Source: Hydrogenophaga aromaticivorans
GTDB lineage: Bacteria; Pseudomonadota; Gammaproteobacteria; Burkholderiales; Burkholderiaceae_C
NCBI RefSeq assembly: GCF_013387465.1
Contig: NZ_VYGV01000001.1
Span: 62,001 to 126,000 of the forward strand
Length of the DNA: 64,000 nucleotides
Direction of reading: 5' to 3'
This document shows positions 1 to 9,852 of the stretch, piece by piece; positions within the stretch are counted from its first letter, which is position 1; each line of letters starts with the position of its first letter. The translations under genes were made by a program, and so were the position numbers. The notes beneath the pieces were generated by a model, which did not search any database, had not been told where the DNA came from, and saw nothing but the letters and a program-made list of their open reading frames with translations.

Positions 1-1257
1 CAACCCGTTCGCATCCACGAAATCACGCCCGAGGGCGTGCGGCACCTGTCCTACCGTGGCACCGATTTCGATTTCGGCCGCAACACCGTGGACGCCAAGG
101 CCTGGGGCGACCTGGGCCATGCCGGTTTCCGCCTGCACTATCCGCTGAACGCCGGGGCCTACAAGGACGAGCTCGTCGCCTTCCTCGGTGCGAGCTACTT
201 CAGGGCCCTGGGCGCCGGCCAGCAGTACGGCCTGTCGGCCCGTGGCCTCGCGATCGACACCGTGGGCGGCAGCGGCGAAGAATTCCCGCGCTTCACCGAG
301 TTCTGGCTGGAACGCCCGGCGGCGGACGCGAAGCAGATCACGGTCTACGCCCTGCTGGAATCGCCGCGCAGCACCGGGGCCTACCGGTTCGTGCTGCGTC
401 CGGGGACCCAGACCACCGTCACCGTGCACGCCCGGGTCTACCTGCGCCCGGGGTCGGCGCCGGTGAACACCCTCGGTCTGGCACCGCTGACCAGCATGTT
501 CCTGTTTGGCGAGAACCAGCGCAGCGCCACCGACTTCCGTCCGGAAGTCCACGACTCGGACGGCCTGATGATGGTCACCGGGGACGGCGAGTGGCTGTGG
601 CGCCCGCTGCAGAACCCGCGCCAGCTGGTGGTGAGTTCGTTCGCCATGCAACAGCCGCGCGGCTTCGGTCTGATGCAGCGCGACCGCAGCTTCGCCAACT
701 ACGAGGACGTGGAAGCCCGCTACGAGCGCCGCCCCAGCGCCTGGATCCAGCCGCTGGGCAACTGGGGTGCCGGCCGCGTGGAACTGGTGCAGTTGCCCAC
801 GCCCGACGAGACCCACGACAACATCGTCGCCTACTGGGTGCCCGCCACCCTGCCCACGCCCGGCGAACCTTTTGAATACGCCTACGAGCTGGCCTGGCAG
901 GGCGACACGCAACAGCGCCCTCCGTCGGCCTGGGTCACCCAGAGCCGCCGCGGCTACGGCTACACCAAGCTGAGCGTCAGCGAACAGGCGCTTCAACCCC
1001 AGTACGTGCTCGACTTCGCCGGTCCGGCGCTGGAAGCCCTGCCTGCCGGCGCCCCGGTGCGCGCGGTGGTGAGCGCCGACACCAATGGCCGCGTCCTCGA
1101 AGCCCTGGCCTACCCCAATCCGGCCACGCGCACCTGGCGCGTGACCCTGCGCGTGGAACGCATCGACCCGAGCCGCCCGGTCGAGCTGCGCGCCTTTCTC
1201 CAACACCAGAACGACACCCTGAGCGAAACATGGACACAACTACTCCTGCCCGAGTGA
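1..1257 (+). CDS. opgG: Glucan biosynthesis protein OpgG (MdoG), 5' truncated
   Basis: The reading frame is open from base 1, so the N-terminus, including the expected signal peptide, lies outside the window. The visible 418 residues match the OpgG/MdoG family: a YRGTDFDFG-type stretch near the start and an FGENQ...DFRPEVHDSDGL segment in the middle. OpgG is a periplasmic protein needed to build the branched osmoregulated periplasmic glucan backbone. Its last 28 bases overlap the start of opgH, the membrane glucosyltransferase of the same pathway, so the two are an operon and probably translationally coupled. OpgD is a paralogue of the same fold and cannot be fully excluded without the N-terminus, but the direct linkage to opgH favours OpgG. 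Confidence 0.92.
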   Translation, partial: QPVRIHEITPEGVRHLSYRGTDFDFGRNTVDAKAWGDLGHAGFRLHYPLNAGAYKDELVAFLGASYFRALGAGQQYGLSARGLAIDTVGGSGEEFPRFTEFWLERPAADAKQITVYALLESPRSTGAYRFVLRPGTQTTVTVHARVYLRPGSAPVNTLGLAPLTSMFLFGENQRSATDFRPEVHDSDGLMMVTGDGEWLWRPLQNPRQLVVSSFAMQQPRGFGLMQRDRSFANYEDVEARYERRPSAWIQPLGNWGAGRVELVQLPTPDETHDNIVAYWVPATLPTPGEPFEYAYELAWQGDTQQRPPSAWVTQSRRGYGYTKLSVSEQALQPQYVLDFAGPALEALPAGAPVRAVVSADTNGRVLEALAYPNPATRTWRVTLRVERIDPSRPVELRAFLQHQNDTLSETWTQLLLPE

Positions 1258-3227
1258 CCGCCCCCTTGAGTGGCCGCAGCCTGCTGCGTGAAGAACGCCA
1301 CCCGAACGCGGTGACGGCCCCGCCGGTGAACCGCGGGTCCATGGCGCCGCGCCCCTGGCGGGGCTTCTGGAACAGCATCGGCACCGCCGTGCTGGCCAGC
1401 GCCAGCCGGTTGCTGCCACCGCGCACGCCCAAGGTGCGCCCCAGCGGCCTCCCGAAACCACAGGCCTGGGAAATCGCGGCCAACCGGCGCCGCACGGTGT
1501 TCGTGATGTTGACGCTGCTGAGCACGGTGCTGGCCGCCAGCCTGTACATCACCGCCCAGCCGGACGATGAACACACCTGGCTGCAATCGGCCCAGCTGGT
1601 GCTGTTCGCCGTGTTGTCCGCCTGGGTCGTCACCGGCTTCGTGACCGCACTCATGGGTTTCTGGGTGCTGCTGCGCGGCGACCGCCACACCCTCACCGCG
1701 GCCTCGGTGCGCGATCACGCGCTGAACCCCGACGCGCGCACCGCCATCATCATGCCCATCTGCAACGAAGATGTGGCCACCGTGTTCGCCGGTCTGCGCG
1801 CCACCTGCGAATCGTTGATCGGCACCAGCCACGCCAAGCAGTTCGACGTCTTCGTGCTGTCCGACAGCTACGACCCCGCCATCGCCGCGGCCGAGCGCAG
1901 CGCCTGGGAAGCCTTGCGCGCGGCCCTGGCCGAGCAGCCCGGCCACCCACCGATCGAGGTGTACTACCGCCTGCGCAAGCGCCGGACCCACCGCAAGGCG
2001 GGCAACGTGGCCGACTTCTGCCGTCGCTGGGGTAAGGACTACGACTACATGGTGGTGCTCGACGCCGACAGCGTCATGAGCGGTAGCTGCCTGGTGTCCA
2101 TGGTCAAGCTGATGGACGCGAATCCGAGCGCCGGCATCATCCAGACCGCCACCCAGGCCATCGGTCACGCCACGCTGCACGCGCGCGCACAGCAGTTCGG
2201 TTCGCGCGTCACGGGCCGTCTGTTCACCCTCGGCATGCAGTTCTGGCAGCTCGGTGAATCGCACTACTGGGGCCACAACGCCATCATCCGTGTCGAACCC
2301 TTCATGCAGCACTGCGCGCTGGCCCCGATCAAGGGCACGGGCGGCATGTCCGGCGGCATCATGTCGCACGATTTCGTTGAAGCGGCCCTGATGCGCCGCG
2401 CCGGCTACCACGTGTGGCTGGTGTCCGACCTCACCGGCAGCTACGAGCAGCAGCCGCCCGATCTGCTGAGCGAGCTGCAGCGCGACCGCCGCTGGTGCCA
2501 GGGCAACCTGCAGAACTCGCGCCTGATGGCCGAACCCGGCATCCACCGCGTGCACCGTTCCATGTTCGCCATCGGCGCCATGTCCTACCTGTCGGCGCCG
2601 ATGTGGCTGGCCTTCCTGGCTTTCGGCACCGCCCTGTGCGTGGCCGACCCGAGCCAGCTGCCGGGCTGGTACGACTCGTCCAGCGAGCGCCTGGGTCTCT
2701 GGATCTGGACCCTGTGCCTGCTGTTCCTGCCCCGCGTGCTGGGCTTGCTGGCGGTGTTCCTCAAGGGCGAACAAAAAGGTTTCGGCGGCGCGGGCATCCT
2801 GCTGTCCAGCGCACTGCTGGAGAGCGCCCTGGCCCTGCTTCAGGCGCCCATCCGCATGGTGGCGCACTCGCTGTTCGTGCTGGTCGCCGTCACCGGCATC
2901 CAGCTCGACTGGAAGTCCCCGCCCCGGGAAGCGGTCGGCGTGGCCTGGCGCGGCGCGTTCGCCCAGCTGGCTCCGATCGCAGCCGTCATCGGCGTGCTGG
3001 TGTTCGGTGTGGCCTCGTTGAACATCGAAGCCCTGGTCTGGATGTTGCCGGTGACCCTGCCGTTGCTCCTGGCGGTGCCGTTCACCGTGGCCACCGGTCA
3101 CGTTGCGCTCGGGTCCTGGATGCGCGCCCGAGGCGCCTTGCTGATCCCGGAAGAGTCGTGGTCACCGGCCGTGCTGCGCCGGGCCTGGCGCCACGCCTCG
3201 CGCCTGTCGCTGCTCAAGGCCGCCTGA
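1230..3227 (+). CDS. opgH: Glucan biosynthesis glucosyltransferase OpgH (MdoH)
   Basis: Inner-membrane glycosyltransferase family 2 enzyme, 665 residues, that polymerises beta-1,2-linked glucose from UDP-glucose for periplasmic glucans. Visible features are an N-terminal soluble segment, two membrane segments around residues 90-150, the GT2 core with PICNEDV, the metal-binding DADS motif (VVLDADSVMSG) and the processive-transferase motif QRDRRWCQGN, then several C-terminal membrane segments. It is shorter than the enterobacterial protein (about 850 residues), mainly at the termini. The ATG at 1230 lies inside the end of opgG (28-base overlap). Identification is firm. Confidence 0.95.
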   Translation: MDTTTPARVTAPLSGRSLLREERHPNAVTAPPVNRGSMAPRPWRGFWNSIGTAVLASASRLLPPRTPKVRPSGLPKPQAWEIAANRRRTVFVMLTLLSTVLAASLYITAQPDDEHTWLQSAQLVLFAVLSAWVVTGFVTALMGFWVLLRGDRHTLTAASVRDHALNPDARTAIIMPICNEDVATVFAGLRATCESLIGTSHAKQFDVFVLSDSYDPAIAAAERSAWEALRAALAEQPGHPPIEVYYRLRKRRTHRKAGNVADFCRRWGKDYDYMVVLDADSVMSGSCLVSMVKLMDANPSAGIIQTATQAIGHATLHARAQQFGSRVTGRLFTLGMQFWQLGESHYWGHNAIIRVEPFMQHCALAPIKGTGGMSGGIMSHDFVEAALMRRAGYHVWLVSDLTGSYEQQPPDLLSELQRDRRWCQGNLQNSRLMAEPGIHRVHRSMFAIGAMSYLSAPMWLAFLAFGTALCVADPSQLPGWYDSSSERLGLWIWTLCLLFLPRVLGLLAVFLKGEQKGFGGAGILLSSALLESALALLQAPIRMVAHSLFVLVAVTGIQLDWKSPPREAVGVAWRGAFAQLAPIAAVIGVLVFGVASLNIEALVWMLPVTLPLLLAVPFTVATGHVALGSWMRARGALLIPEESWSPAVLRRAWRHASRLSLLKAA

Positions 3228-3265
3228 TCACCGGTGGCGAGCCGGGCGGAAGGCCCGGCCAGCGT

Positions 3266-3919
3266 TCAGGGCTTCGGTGATTTGAGATAGCGCTCGTCGG
3301 ACCAGGTCGCCAGCCATTGCGGCGCAAAGGCCACGAAGATGGCGCTGAACATGCCCGTCAGAAAGGCGTCACCCCAGGCCATGAGCCAGCGCGCCACCAG
3401 CGCCTGCTCGTGTGGGGCTCCGCCGGCCCACTCGTGGGCAGTTTCCAGCAACACGCCCGACAGAAACACCGCCGCGGCGGTGCCGATAAAGCCCCGCCCC
3501 AGGGTGTAGACAAAAGGATTGGGCGGCAGCCAGCGGCGCAACAGCGCCCCGATACCCAGCGCCAGCGTGGCCGGCACCAGACCGATCCAGACCCATTGGG
3601 ACAGCGCGGCAGCCGGATCCGAGTGGCCCAGCAGCCACACGGCCAGCACCACGCCCGAGAGCACCAGCACCGCCAGCGGCCAGCCCAGCATCAGGACCAG
3701 CAGACAGGCGCCCGAGAGCTGCACCTGAAGGCCTTGCGGCATCTTCTGCGGCAACAGCCAGAGCCAGGGCAACAGGGCGAGCGCAGCCAGCGCGGGCGTG
3801 AGCAAGGGGCCCGCCAGCATGCGCCAGGGGCGGAACCACAAGGCCATCACCGTGCAGGCCATAGCCAGCGCCATTTCGATACCAGTCAGCATGGGCAGGG
3901 AGTATGGGCCGCTGACCAT
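3266..3919 (-). CDS. Small polytopic membrane protein, COG3235/CbiM-like
   Basis: A 217-residue, very hydrophobic protein with about six predicted membrane segments. It resembles the betaproteobacterial predicted membrane proteins of COG3235, often named energy-coupling factor ABC transporter permease after weak similarity to CbiM. The C-terminal segment AWGDAFLTGMFSAIF is the part I recognise. It follows ffh by about 20 bases on the same strand, so it may be co-transcribed. I chose the ATG at 3919 because a GAGG Shine-Dalgarno-like sequence sits just upstream. A GTG at 3928 and an ATG at 3892 are alternatives. No ATPase or other ECF component lies nearby, so a transport role is uncertain. 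Confidence 0.6.
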   Translation of the reverse strand: MVSGPYSLPMLTGIEMALAMACTVMALWFRPWRMLAGPLLTPALAALALLPWLWLLPQKMPQGLQVQLSGACLLVLMLGWPLAVLVLSGVVLAVWLLGHSDPAAALSQWVWIGLVPATLALGIGALLRRWLPPNPFVYTLGRGFIGTAAAVFLSGVLLETAHEWAGGAPHEQALVARWLMAWGDAFLTGMFSAIFVAFAPQWLATWSDERYLKSPKP

Positions 3920-3938
3920 GCCCCTCACTTGACTTCGG

Positions 3939-5309
3939 TCAACCCATGCCGGGCATCTTGGGCATGCCTTTCATGCCGCCCATGCGCTTCATCATCTTCA
4001 TGAGGCCGCCGCCCTTCATCTTTTTCATCATGCCCTGCATCTGCTCGAACTCCTTGAGCAGGCGGTTGACTTCCTGCACCTGCACGCCGGCACCGGCGGC
4101 GATGCGGCGCTTGCGCGTGGCCTTGATGAGTTCGGGCCTGCTGCGCTCCCGGAGCGTCATGCTGCAGATGATGCCTTCCTTGCGCTTGATGTCCTTTTCA
4201 GCGCGGTCCATGTCCACCTGACCGGCCTTGGCGGTCATGGCGCTGGGCAGCTTGTCCATCAGACTGGAGAGCCCGCCCATCTGTTTCATCTGGCGGATCT
4301 GGTCGAGAAAATCGTTGAGGTCAAAGCCCTCTCCGCTCTTGACCTTGGCGGCCAGCTTCTGCGCCGCGGCCATGTCCACGCCGGCCGTGACCTGCTCGAC
4401 CAGGGCCAGGATGTCGCCCATGCCCAGGATGCGGCCGGCGTGGCGCTCGGCGTCGAACACCTCCAGGCCATCGATCTTTTCGGACACACCGGCGAACTTG
4501 ATCGGCACGCCGGTGACGCTGCGCACCGACAACGCCGCGCCGCCGCGGGAATCGCCGTCGAGCTTGGTGAGGATGATGCCGGTCAGCGGCAACGCATCCT
4601 TGAAGGCCTTGGCGGTGTTGATCGCGTCCTGGCCCTGCATGGCGTCCACCACGAAGAGCGTTTCCACCGGGTTGAGCACCGCGTGCAGTTCCTGGATCTC
4701 GCGCATCAGCGCTTCGTCGATCGCCAGGCGACCGGCCGTGTCGACCAGCAGCACGTCAAAGTAGTGCCGGCGCGCGTAGTCGATGGCGGCGCGCGCGATG
4801 TCCACCGGTTTCTGGTCGGGCGTGCTCGGGAACCACTCGGCGCCGGCCTGCGCGGTCACGGTCTTCAGCTGTTCGATGGCCGCCGGGCGGTAGACGTCAC
4901 CCGAGACCGTGAGCACCTTCTTCTTGCGCTTCTCGATCAGGTGTTTGGCCAGCTTGGCGGTGGTCGTCGTTTTACCGGCACCCTGCAGGCCGGCCATCAG
5001 GATCACCGCCGGCGGCTGGGCCGCGAGGTTGATGTCCGACACGCCCTCGCCCATGGTGGCGGCCAGTTCGCGGTTGACGATGCTCACCAGCGCCTGCCCC
5101 GGCGAGAGCGAACCGATCACCTCCTGGCCCAGCGCCTTTTCTTTCACCCGGGCGATGAAGTCGCGCACCACCGGCAGCGCCACGTCGGCTTCCAGCAAGG
5201 CCATGCGCACCTCGCGCAACATGTCGGCGACGTTGCCTTCGGTGATGCGGGCCTGGCCGCGCATTTCCTTGACGATGCGTGAGAGGCGGTCTGAGAGGGC
5301 TGATGCCAT
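3939..5309 (-). CDS. ffh: Signal recognition particle protein Ffh
   Basis: GTPase subunit of the bacterial signal recognition particle. It binds signal sequences and 4.5S RNA and docks with FtsY to deliver membrane proteins co-translationally. The 456 residues show the N domain (MASALSDRLSRIVKEMRG), the G domain with P-loop GLQGAGKTTTTAKLAK, VDTAGR and TKLDGD motifs, and a methionine-rich M domain whose C-terminus reads KMPGMG. Length and layout are normal. The start ATG at 5309 matches the family N-terminus. The frame stays open far upstream, but that part is the shadow of genes on the other strand. No 4.5S RNA gene is recognised in the window. Confidence 0.97.
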   Translation of the reverse strand: MASALSDRLSRIVKEMRGQARITEGNVADMLREVRMALLEADVALPVVRDFIARVKEKALGQEVIGSLSPGQALVSIVNRELAATMGEGVSDINLAAQPPAVILMAGLQGAGKTTTTAKLAKHLIEKRKKKVLTVSGDVYRPAAIEQLKTVTAQAGAEWFPSTPDQKPVDIARAAIDYARRHYFDVLLVDTAGRLAIDEALMREIQELHAVLNPVETLFVVDAMQGQDAINTAKAFKDALPLTGIILTKLDGDSRGGAALSVRSVTGVPIKFAGVSEKIDGLEVFDAERHAGRILGMGDILALVEQVTAGVDMAAAQKLAAKVKSGEGFDLNDFLDQIRQMKQMGGLSSLMDKLPSAMTAKAGQVDMDRAEKDIKRKEGIICSMTLRERSRPELIKATRKRRIAAGAGVQVQEVNRLLKEFEQMQGMMKKMKGGGLMKMMKRMGGMKGMPKMPGMG

Positions 5310-5486
5310 GGTGTGCTCGGGTGTGCTGGTGGGCGCCGGGAAGGGCGGCGACGGGTCGGACGGAAGGCCCGCGCGTCCCGGATGGACTGGTCGGTACCCG
5401 GCGAACTCGGTCGGGGCAAGACCGTTAAACTGTGCGGATGATTTTAGCCGTGCCCTGTGGCGCCTGCTGCGTCCCACGCTGAACCA
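5310..5486. promoter_or_regulatory. Divergent promoter region between ffh and the ccsA-like gene
   Basis: 177 bases separate the start codons of two divergently transcribed genes, so promoters for both must lie here or overlap the gene starts. A lower-GC stretch around 5420-5450 is the likeliest core. I could not assign -35/-10 hexamers with confidence. Confidence 0.4.
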
Positions 5487-6287
5487 ATGAACCTGTTGCC
5501 CACCCTGTCGACGAACCCGCCCGCCGCCCTGCTGTCCGCGGTGGCGGCGCTGTCGTACGCCGTGCTGGCCTGGGCCCACCCGCGCCTGACGGCAGCGCAG
5601 ACACGCGGCGTGCTGGCCATTGCCTGGCTGCTGCACCTGCTCGTGCTCGCATCGGGCCTGCTCGAACACCCGCCCCGCTTTGGCTTCGCACCCGCGCTCT
5701 CGGTCACGGCCTGGCTGGTCCTGACGGTGTATCTGGTGGAAACCCGGCTGTATCCCCAGATGCGCGCCCGCTGGACGCTGGCCGTGCTGGGCACCGTGGC
5801 GGTGCTGCTGGCCCTGGTATTCCCCGGCTCGCCCTACCCGGCCCTGCGCTCGAGCTGGTTGCCGCTGCACTGGGCGCTGGGCATCGCTTCCTACGGACTC
5901 ATCGCCGCGGCCGTGGTGCACGCCTGGATGATGCAGCGGGCAGAGAAGTCCATGCGCCTGGGCGCCTCGGCCGAAACCACCCTGCCACTGCTGACCCTGG
6001 AACGGCTGACCTTCCGCTTCGTGGCGGCCGGCTTCGCATTGCTCAGCGCCACGCTGCTGGCCGGCTGGTGGTTCTCGGGAACGCTCAACCACGGCTGGGT
6101 CTGGGACCACAAGACCGCCTTCTCGGTGCTGTCCTGGCTGACCATGGGCATCCTGCTGGTCGGCCGCTGGCGGCTGGGCTGGCGGGGCCGCACCGCGGTG
6201 CGCACCCTCTACGTCGGCGCAGGCTTTCTGCTGCTCGGGTACGTCGGCTCCCGCTTCGTGCTCGAAGTCGTGCTGCAGCGAGTCTGA
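5487..6287 (+). CDS. Cytochrome c assembly protein, CcsA/HemX family (YpjD-like)
   Basis: Integral membrane protein of 266 residues with about eight membrane segments, of the CcsA/CcmC-related cytochrome c assembly family. The conserved C-terminal heme-handling signature is present as WDHKTAFSVLSW, and a conserved His lies in LPLHWALGIASYG. Members of the HemX/YpjD branch sit next to ffh in many proteobacteria, where the exact role is not established. It may act in heme delivery or in membrane heme metabolism. The ATG at 5487 gives the hydrophobic start MNLLPTL. An in-frame upstream ATG at 5457 would add ten polar residues and is less likely. The next gene starts 12 bases downstream. Confidence 0.82.
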   Translation: MNLLPTLSTNPPAALLSAVAALSYAVLAWAHPRLTAAQTRGVLAIAWLLHLLVLASGLLEHPPRFGFAPALSVTAWLVLTVYLVETRLYPQMRARWTLAVLGTVAVLLALVFPGSPYPALRSSWLPLHWALGIASYGLIAAAVVHAWMMQRAEKSMRLGASAETTLPLLTLERLTFRFVAAGFALLSATLLAGWWFSGTLNHGWVWDHKTAFSVLSWLTMGILLVGRWRLGWRGRTAVRTLYVGAGFLLLGYVGSRFVLEVVLQRV

Positions 6288-6299
6288 GGACCCCACCCC

Positions 6300-6539
6300 A
6301 TGAAATTTCTGCTCGTACTGGCGGTGGTCCTGGTGGCATTCTGGGTCTGGCGCAACAACCGCTCGCAGGACCTTGACCGCGGCCAAGCCCCGGCGCCCCG
6401 AAAACCCCTCCCGCCCGTGGCCATGGTGGCCTGCCTGCAATGTGGCGCGCACCTGCCCGAGAACGAGGCCATCAAAGGCCCGCGAGGAGCCTACTGCTGC
6501 GCCGAACACCGCGCGCAGCACGAGCGCCAGGGCAGCTGA
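6300..6539 (+). CDS. PP0621-family small membrane protein
   Basis: A 79-residue protein with one N-terminal membrane segment (residues 2-17), a short polar linker, and a C-terminal knuckle with CLQCGAHLPENEA followed by YCCAEH. The layout of paired cysteines and a terminal His suggests a small metal-binding ribbon. This architecture matches the PP0621 family of unknown function, commonly found just before pilS in Burkholderiales. It starts 12 bases after the cytochrome assembly gene and ends 30 bases before pilS. Confidence 0.8.
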   Translation: MKFLLVLAVVLVAFWVWRNNRSQDLDRGQAPAPRKPLPPVAMVACLQCGAHLPENEAIKGPRGAYCCAEHRAQHERQGS

Positions 6540-6569
6540 TCCGGGCCTGTGCGTCAGGCAAGAACACCC

Positions 6570-8366
6570 ATGGCCCAGGACCACAACCCCAGTTTCGCGC
6601 CCTCCTGGTTCTCCACCTTTGAGGACCACGGATCGCTGGGACGCGAACAGCGGCGCCACGCCTTCGAGCGCCTGTGGCGCGCCTTCATGCGGGCCAGGGC
6701 CTTCATTGCCGCGGTCTTGCTGGCCTTGCAGGTGTTCGAGCTGCTCAACCACAGCGGCGGCCCGAACTGGCTGGTGCTGGTCAGCGCCCTGCACCTCACG
6801 GCCGCGCTGGCCGTGATGTTCTGGTGGCCGGTGGACAACCCGGGGAAGGCCGGTGGCCTGCAGTGGCCACTGACCATCGGCGTTGACCTGCTGGTGTTCG
6901 CCCTGTTGCAGTTTTTCCAGCAGGGCGGCCTCAATTACACGCCCCTGTTTGCCTTGCCGGTGCTGCTGGCGGCGGTCCTGGGGTCGATGACCCTGGCACT
7001 CGCCACGGCAGCGAGCGTCACGCTGTTCCTGCTGGGCGAAGCGGCTGCGAGCGCGGCATTGCTGAGCGAAGTCTCCGCCTCGCGCTTCCTGCAGGCGGGT
7101 CTGACGGGCACCGGTTTCTTCATCATTGCCCTGCTGGCCAACCAGCTCGCCGTGCGGCTGGCGCGCGAAGAGGTGCTGGCCCAGAGCAGCCAGGCCGCCG
7201 CCCGTGCGCAGGCCCAGGTCAACGAACTGGTGATCGAGAGCCTGAGCGAAGGCGTGCTGGTGGTCGACCCGCACGGCGTGGTGCGCAACGCCAATCCGGC
7301 GGCCAAATCCATGCTCATGGGCGAACACTACCCGCACGCCGCCAAGCTGTTGCTGTCGGCACGCCACGGGTGGGAAGGGCTGTCCCATCTGGTGAACGAA
7401 AGCTTCGCGCTCGGGCAACCCATGCAGTCCGAGGTTCGCATCGACATCGACGAATTCACCTCGCACCGGTTTTTCGCCCGCACCCGGCTCACGCGCACCC
7501 AGGGCGAAGGGCACGCCGCCCTGTGCGTGCTGTTCCTGGAAGACCTGCGTGAAGTCGAGGCCCGCGTGCGCACCGAAAAGCTGGCCTCCATGGGCCGCAT
7601 GTCGGCGGCTGTGGCGCACGAAATCCGCAACCCGCTGTCGGCCATCACACAGGCCAATGCGCTGCTCGACGAAGAAGTGGTGGAACCCGGACAAAAGCGG
7701 CTCACACGCATGATCGAGCAGAACGCCCAGCGGCTCTCGCGCATCGTGGACGACATCCTCAATGTGGCGCGTGTCCAACCCCACCAGGACGGGGCGTACG
7801 CGGCGGCGCTGCCACTGGATCCGACCGTGCGCCAGATCACGCACGAATGGAACCGGCAGAACCAGGTCCAGGGCATCCTGGGTGTGCACCTGCACGCGCC
7901 ACAAGCCCATGTGGGCTTCGACCCCGAGCACCTGCGGCGCCTGTTGATCAACCTGCTGGACAACGCCCTGCGCCACGCCAGTGGCAAGCCCTCTTCCATC
8001 CGTGTCATCACGCAGCCCGGCGGCACAGACCGGGTGCGCCTGTCGGTCTGGAGCGATGGCGCACCGCTGGAGGCCAGCGTGTTGCGCCACCTGTTCGAGC
8101 CTTTCTTTTCTTCGGAGAGCCGCTCCAGCGGCCTGGGTCTGTACATCTGCCGGGAGCTGTGCGAGCGCTACGGGGCACAGATCGCCTACCAGCGCAGCCG
8201 GCTCGACCAGCGTGAAGGCAACGAGTTTTTTGTACTCCTGCCCGGCGCAACTGCGGGCAACCTGCCCGCACAACAAAGCCTGGCCTACCCCATGGGCGAC
8301 TCGGTGCCCGGCCTGACCCGCCCTGGCCTCTCCCAGGCGGACCCGCCGTCCCTGTCCACGCTGTGA
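6570..8366 (+). CDS. pilS: Sensor histidine kinase PilS
   Basis: Membrane-bound sensor of the PilS-PilR two-component system, which controls sigma-54-dependent transcription of type IV pilin genes. In order, the 598 residues show about six N-terminal membrane segments (roughly residues 40-190), a PAS-like domain ([16 protein letters not shown]), the H box [14 protein letters not shown] with the phospho-accepting His near residue 350, and the HATPase domain with N box (LLDNALRHA) and G2 box ([11 protein letters not shown]). I chose the ATG at 6570. A GTG at 6549 in frame would add seven residues. The response regulator gene follows 16 bases later. Pilin genes themselves are not in this window. 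Confidence 0.92.
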   Translation: MAQDHNPSFAPSWFSTFEDHGSLGREQRRHAFERLWRAFMRARAFIAAVLLALQVFELLNHSGGPNWLVLVSALHLTAALAVMFWWPVDNPGKAGGLQWPLTIGVDLLVFALLQFFQQGGLNYTPLFALPVLLAAVLGSMTLALATAASVTLFLLGEAAASAALLSEVSASRFLQAGLTGTGFFIIALLANQLAVRLAREEVLAQSSQAAARAQAQVNELVIESLSEGVLVVDPHGVVRNANPAAKSMLMGEHYPHAAKLLLSARHGWEGLSHLVNESFALGQPMQSEVRIDIDEFTSHRFFARTRLTRTQGEGHAALCVLFLEDLREVEARVRTEKLASMGRMSAAVAHEIRNPLSAITQANALLDEEVVEPGQKRLTRMIEQNAQRLSRIVDDILNVARVQPHQDGAYAAALPLDPTVRQITHEWNRQNQVQGILGVHLHAPQAHVGFDPEHLRRLLINLLDNALRHASGKPSSIRVITQPGGTDRVRLSVWSDGAPLEASVLRHLFEPFFSSESRSSGLGLYICRELCERYGAQIAYQRSRLDQREGNEFFVLLPGATAGNLPAQQSLAYPMGDSVPGLTRPGLSQADPPSLSTL

Positions 8367-8382
8367 CCCCCACGACCGATCG

Positions 8383-9852
8383 ATGACCGCACCCACTCCC
8401 ACGTCCATCCTGGTCGTCGACGACGAGCCGGACCTGCGCACCCTCTACGAGTTGACGCTGCTGCGCGAAGGCCACGAAGTGGTGTCCGCCCCCGACCTCA
8501 CCCAGGCCCGCGAGTGGCTGGCGCAACGCCACTTTGACGTGCTGATCACCGACATGCGACTGCCCGACGGGCTGGGCCTGGAATTGCTGCGCGAACTGGG
8601 CGCCGATCAGCGCACCGAAAAGAGCATCGTCATCACCGCCTACGGTTCGGCCGAGAACGCGGTCGAAGCGCTCAAGACCGGCGCCTTCGACTACCTCACC
8701 AAACCGGTGGACCTCAAGCAGCTGCGCGCCGCGGTGACGGCCGCACTGCAAAGCCAGCGGTACCCGTCCGCGATGCGGCCGCCTTTGGGCGACGCCGTGT
8801 TGCGCAGCGCACCACCGCCTCCGGCCGGTGTGCAGGCCCTGGCGCGCATCGTCGGTACCTCGGGTTGCATGGTGCAGATCCGCAACCGCATTGAAAAAGT
8901 GGCGACCAGCATGGCGCCCGTGCTCATCCTGGGCGAATCGGGCACCGGCAAGGAACTGGTGGCGCGCGCGGTGCACGAATGCAGCCACCGGGCCAGTGGC
9001 CCCTTCGTCGCGGTCAACTGCGGCGCGATCCCTGAAAACCTGATCGAGGCCGAATTTTTCGGTGCCCGCAAGGGCGCCTTCACGGGCGCGACCCAGGACC
9101 GCGAAGGCTATTTCCTGGCGGCCAAGGGCGGCACCCTGTTCCTCGACGAAATCGGCGACCTGCCGCTCCAGATGCAGGCCAAGCTGCTGCGCGTGATCCA
9201 GGAGCGCCGCGTGCGCCCGCTCGGCGGCGTGCAGGAAGAAGCGGTGGACGTTCGCCTGGTCAGCGCCACGCACCGCGATCTGGCCGCACTCGTCAAAAGT
9301 GGCGAGTTCCGGCAAGACCTGTTCTACCGGCTGAATGTGATCAGCCTGCGCACACCCGCCCTGCGTGAACGGCGCGAAGACCTGTCCGAACTGGCCCATG
9401 CCCTGCTGCAGCGCATCTGCAGCGAATCGGGCCAGCCGGTGCCCGAATTGTCCGACACGGCTCTGGCCTGGTTGCAGGCCTGCGAGTTGCCCGGCAATGT
9501 GCGTGAACTGGAAAACCTGCTGCAACGCGCGCTCGCTCTCAGCAGTGGTGCGGTGCTGCAGGCTGACGATTTCGGTGACACGAGTGACACGGCGATGCGT
9601 CCCGAGAGCCCGTCAACGACAGCCGCGTTCTCGGTGCCCACCCCGGCACCGGACCCGGCCGCGGGCATACCGCCCGACCTGCAGACCTACCTGGACGACC
9701 AGGAGCGCCAGGTCCTGCTCAAGGCACTGAAGGAAACGGATTTCAACCGCACCGCCGCCGCAGCACGTCTGGGTCTGAACCTGCGCCAGATGCGCTACCG
9801 CATCCAGCGGCTGGGCATTGCCACCCCCGCGGACGGTGACGATGAAACCTGA
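8383..9852 (+). CDS. pilR: Sigma-54-dependent response regulator PilR
   Basis: NtrC-family activator, 489 residues. The receiver domain has its phospho-acceptor Asp near residue 57 ([11 protein letters not shown]) and the conserved Lys of TKPVD. The central AAA+ domain has Walker A GESGTGKE near residue 184 and the sigma-54 contact loop GAFTGA. The C-terminus is a Fis-type helix-turn-helix ([20 protein letters not shown]). Together with the adjacent PilS it is expected to activate pilin transcription. The last 11 bases overlap the start of ampD. Confidence 0.94.
   Translation: MTAPTPTSILVVDDEPDLRTLYELTLLREGHEVVSAPDLTQAREWLAQRHFDVLITDMRLPDGLGLELLRELGADQRTEKSIVITAYGSAENAVEALKTGAFDYLTKPVDLKQLRAAVTAALQSQRYPSAMRPPLGDAVLRSAPPPPAGVQALARIVGTSGCMVQIRNRIEKVATSMAPVLILGESGTGKELVARAVHECSHRASGPFVAVNCGAIPENLIEAEFFGARKGAFTGATQDREGYFLAAKGGTLFLDEIGDLPLQMQAKLLRVIQERRVRPLGGVQEEAVDVRLVSATHRDLAALVKSGEFRQDLFYRLNVISLRTPALRERREDLSELAHALLQRICSESGQPVPELSDTALAWLQACELPGNVRELENLLQRALALSSGAVLQADDFGDTSDTAMRPESPSTTAAFSVPTPAPDPAAGIPPDLQTYLDDQERQVLLKALKETDFNRTAAAARLGLNLRQMRYRIQRLGIATPADGDDET

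Noticed and set aside
5310..8441. Very long minus-strand open frame upstream of ffh, opposite ccsA, pilS and others
   Set aside because: It is antisense to well-supported genes and has low-complexity Gln/His/Gly/Arg content typical of high-GC shadow frames. Ffh starts at 5309.
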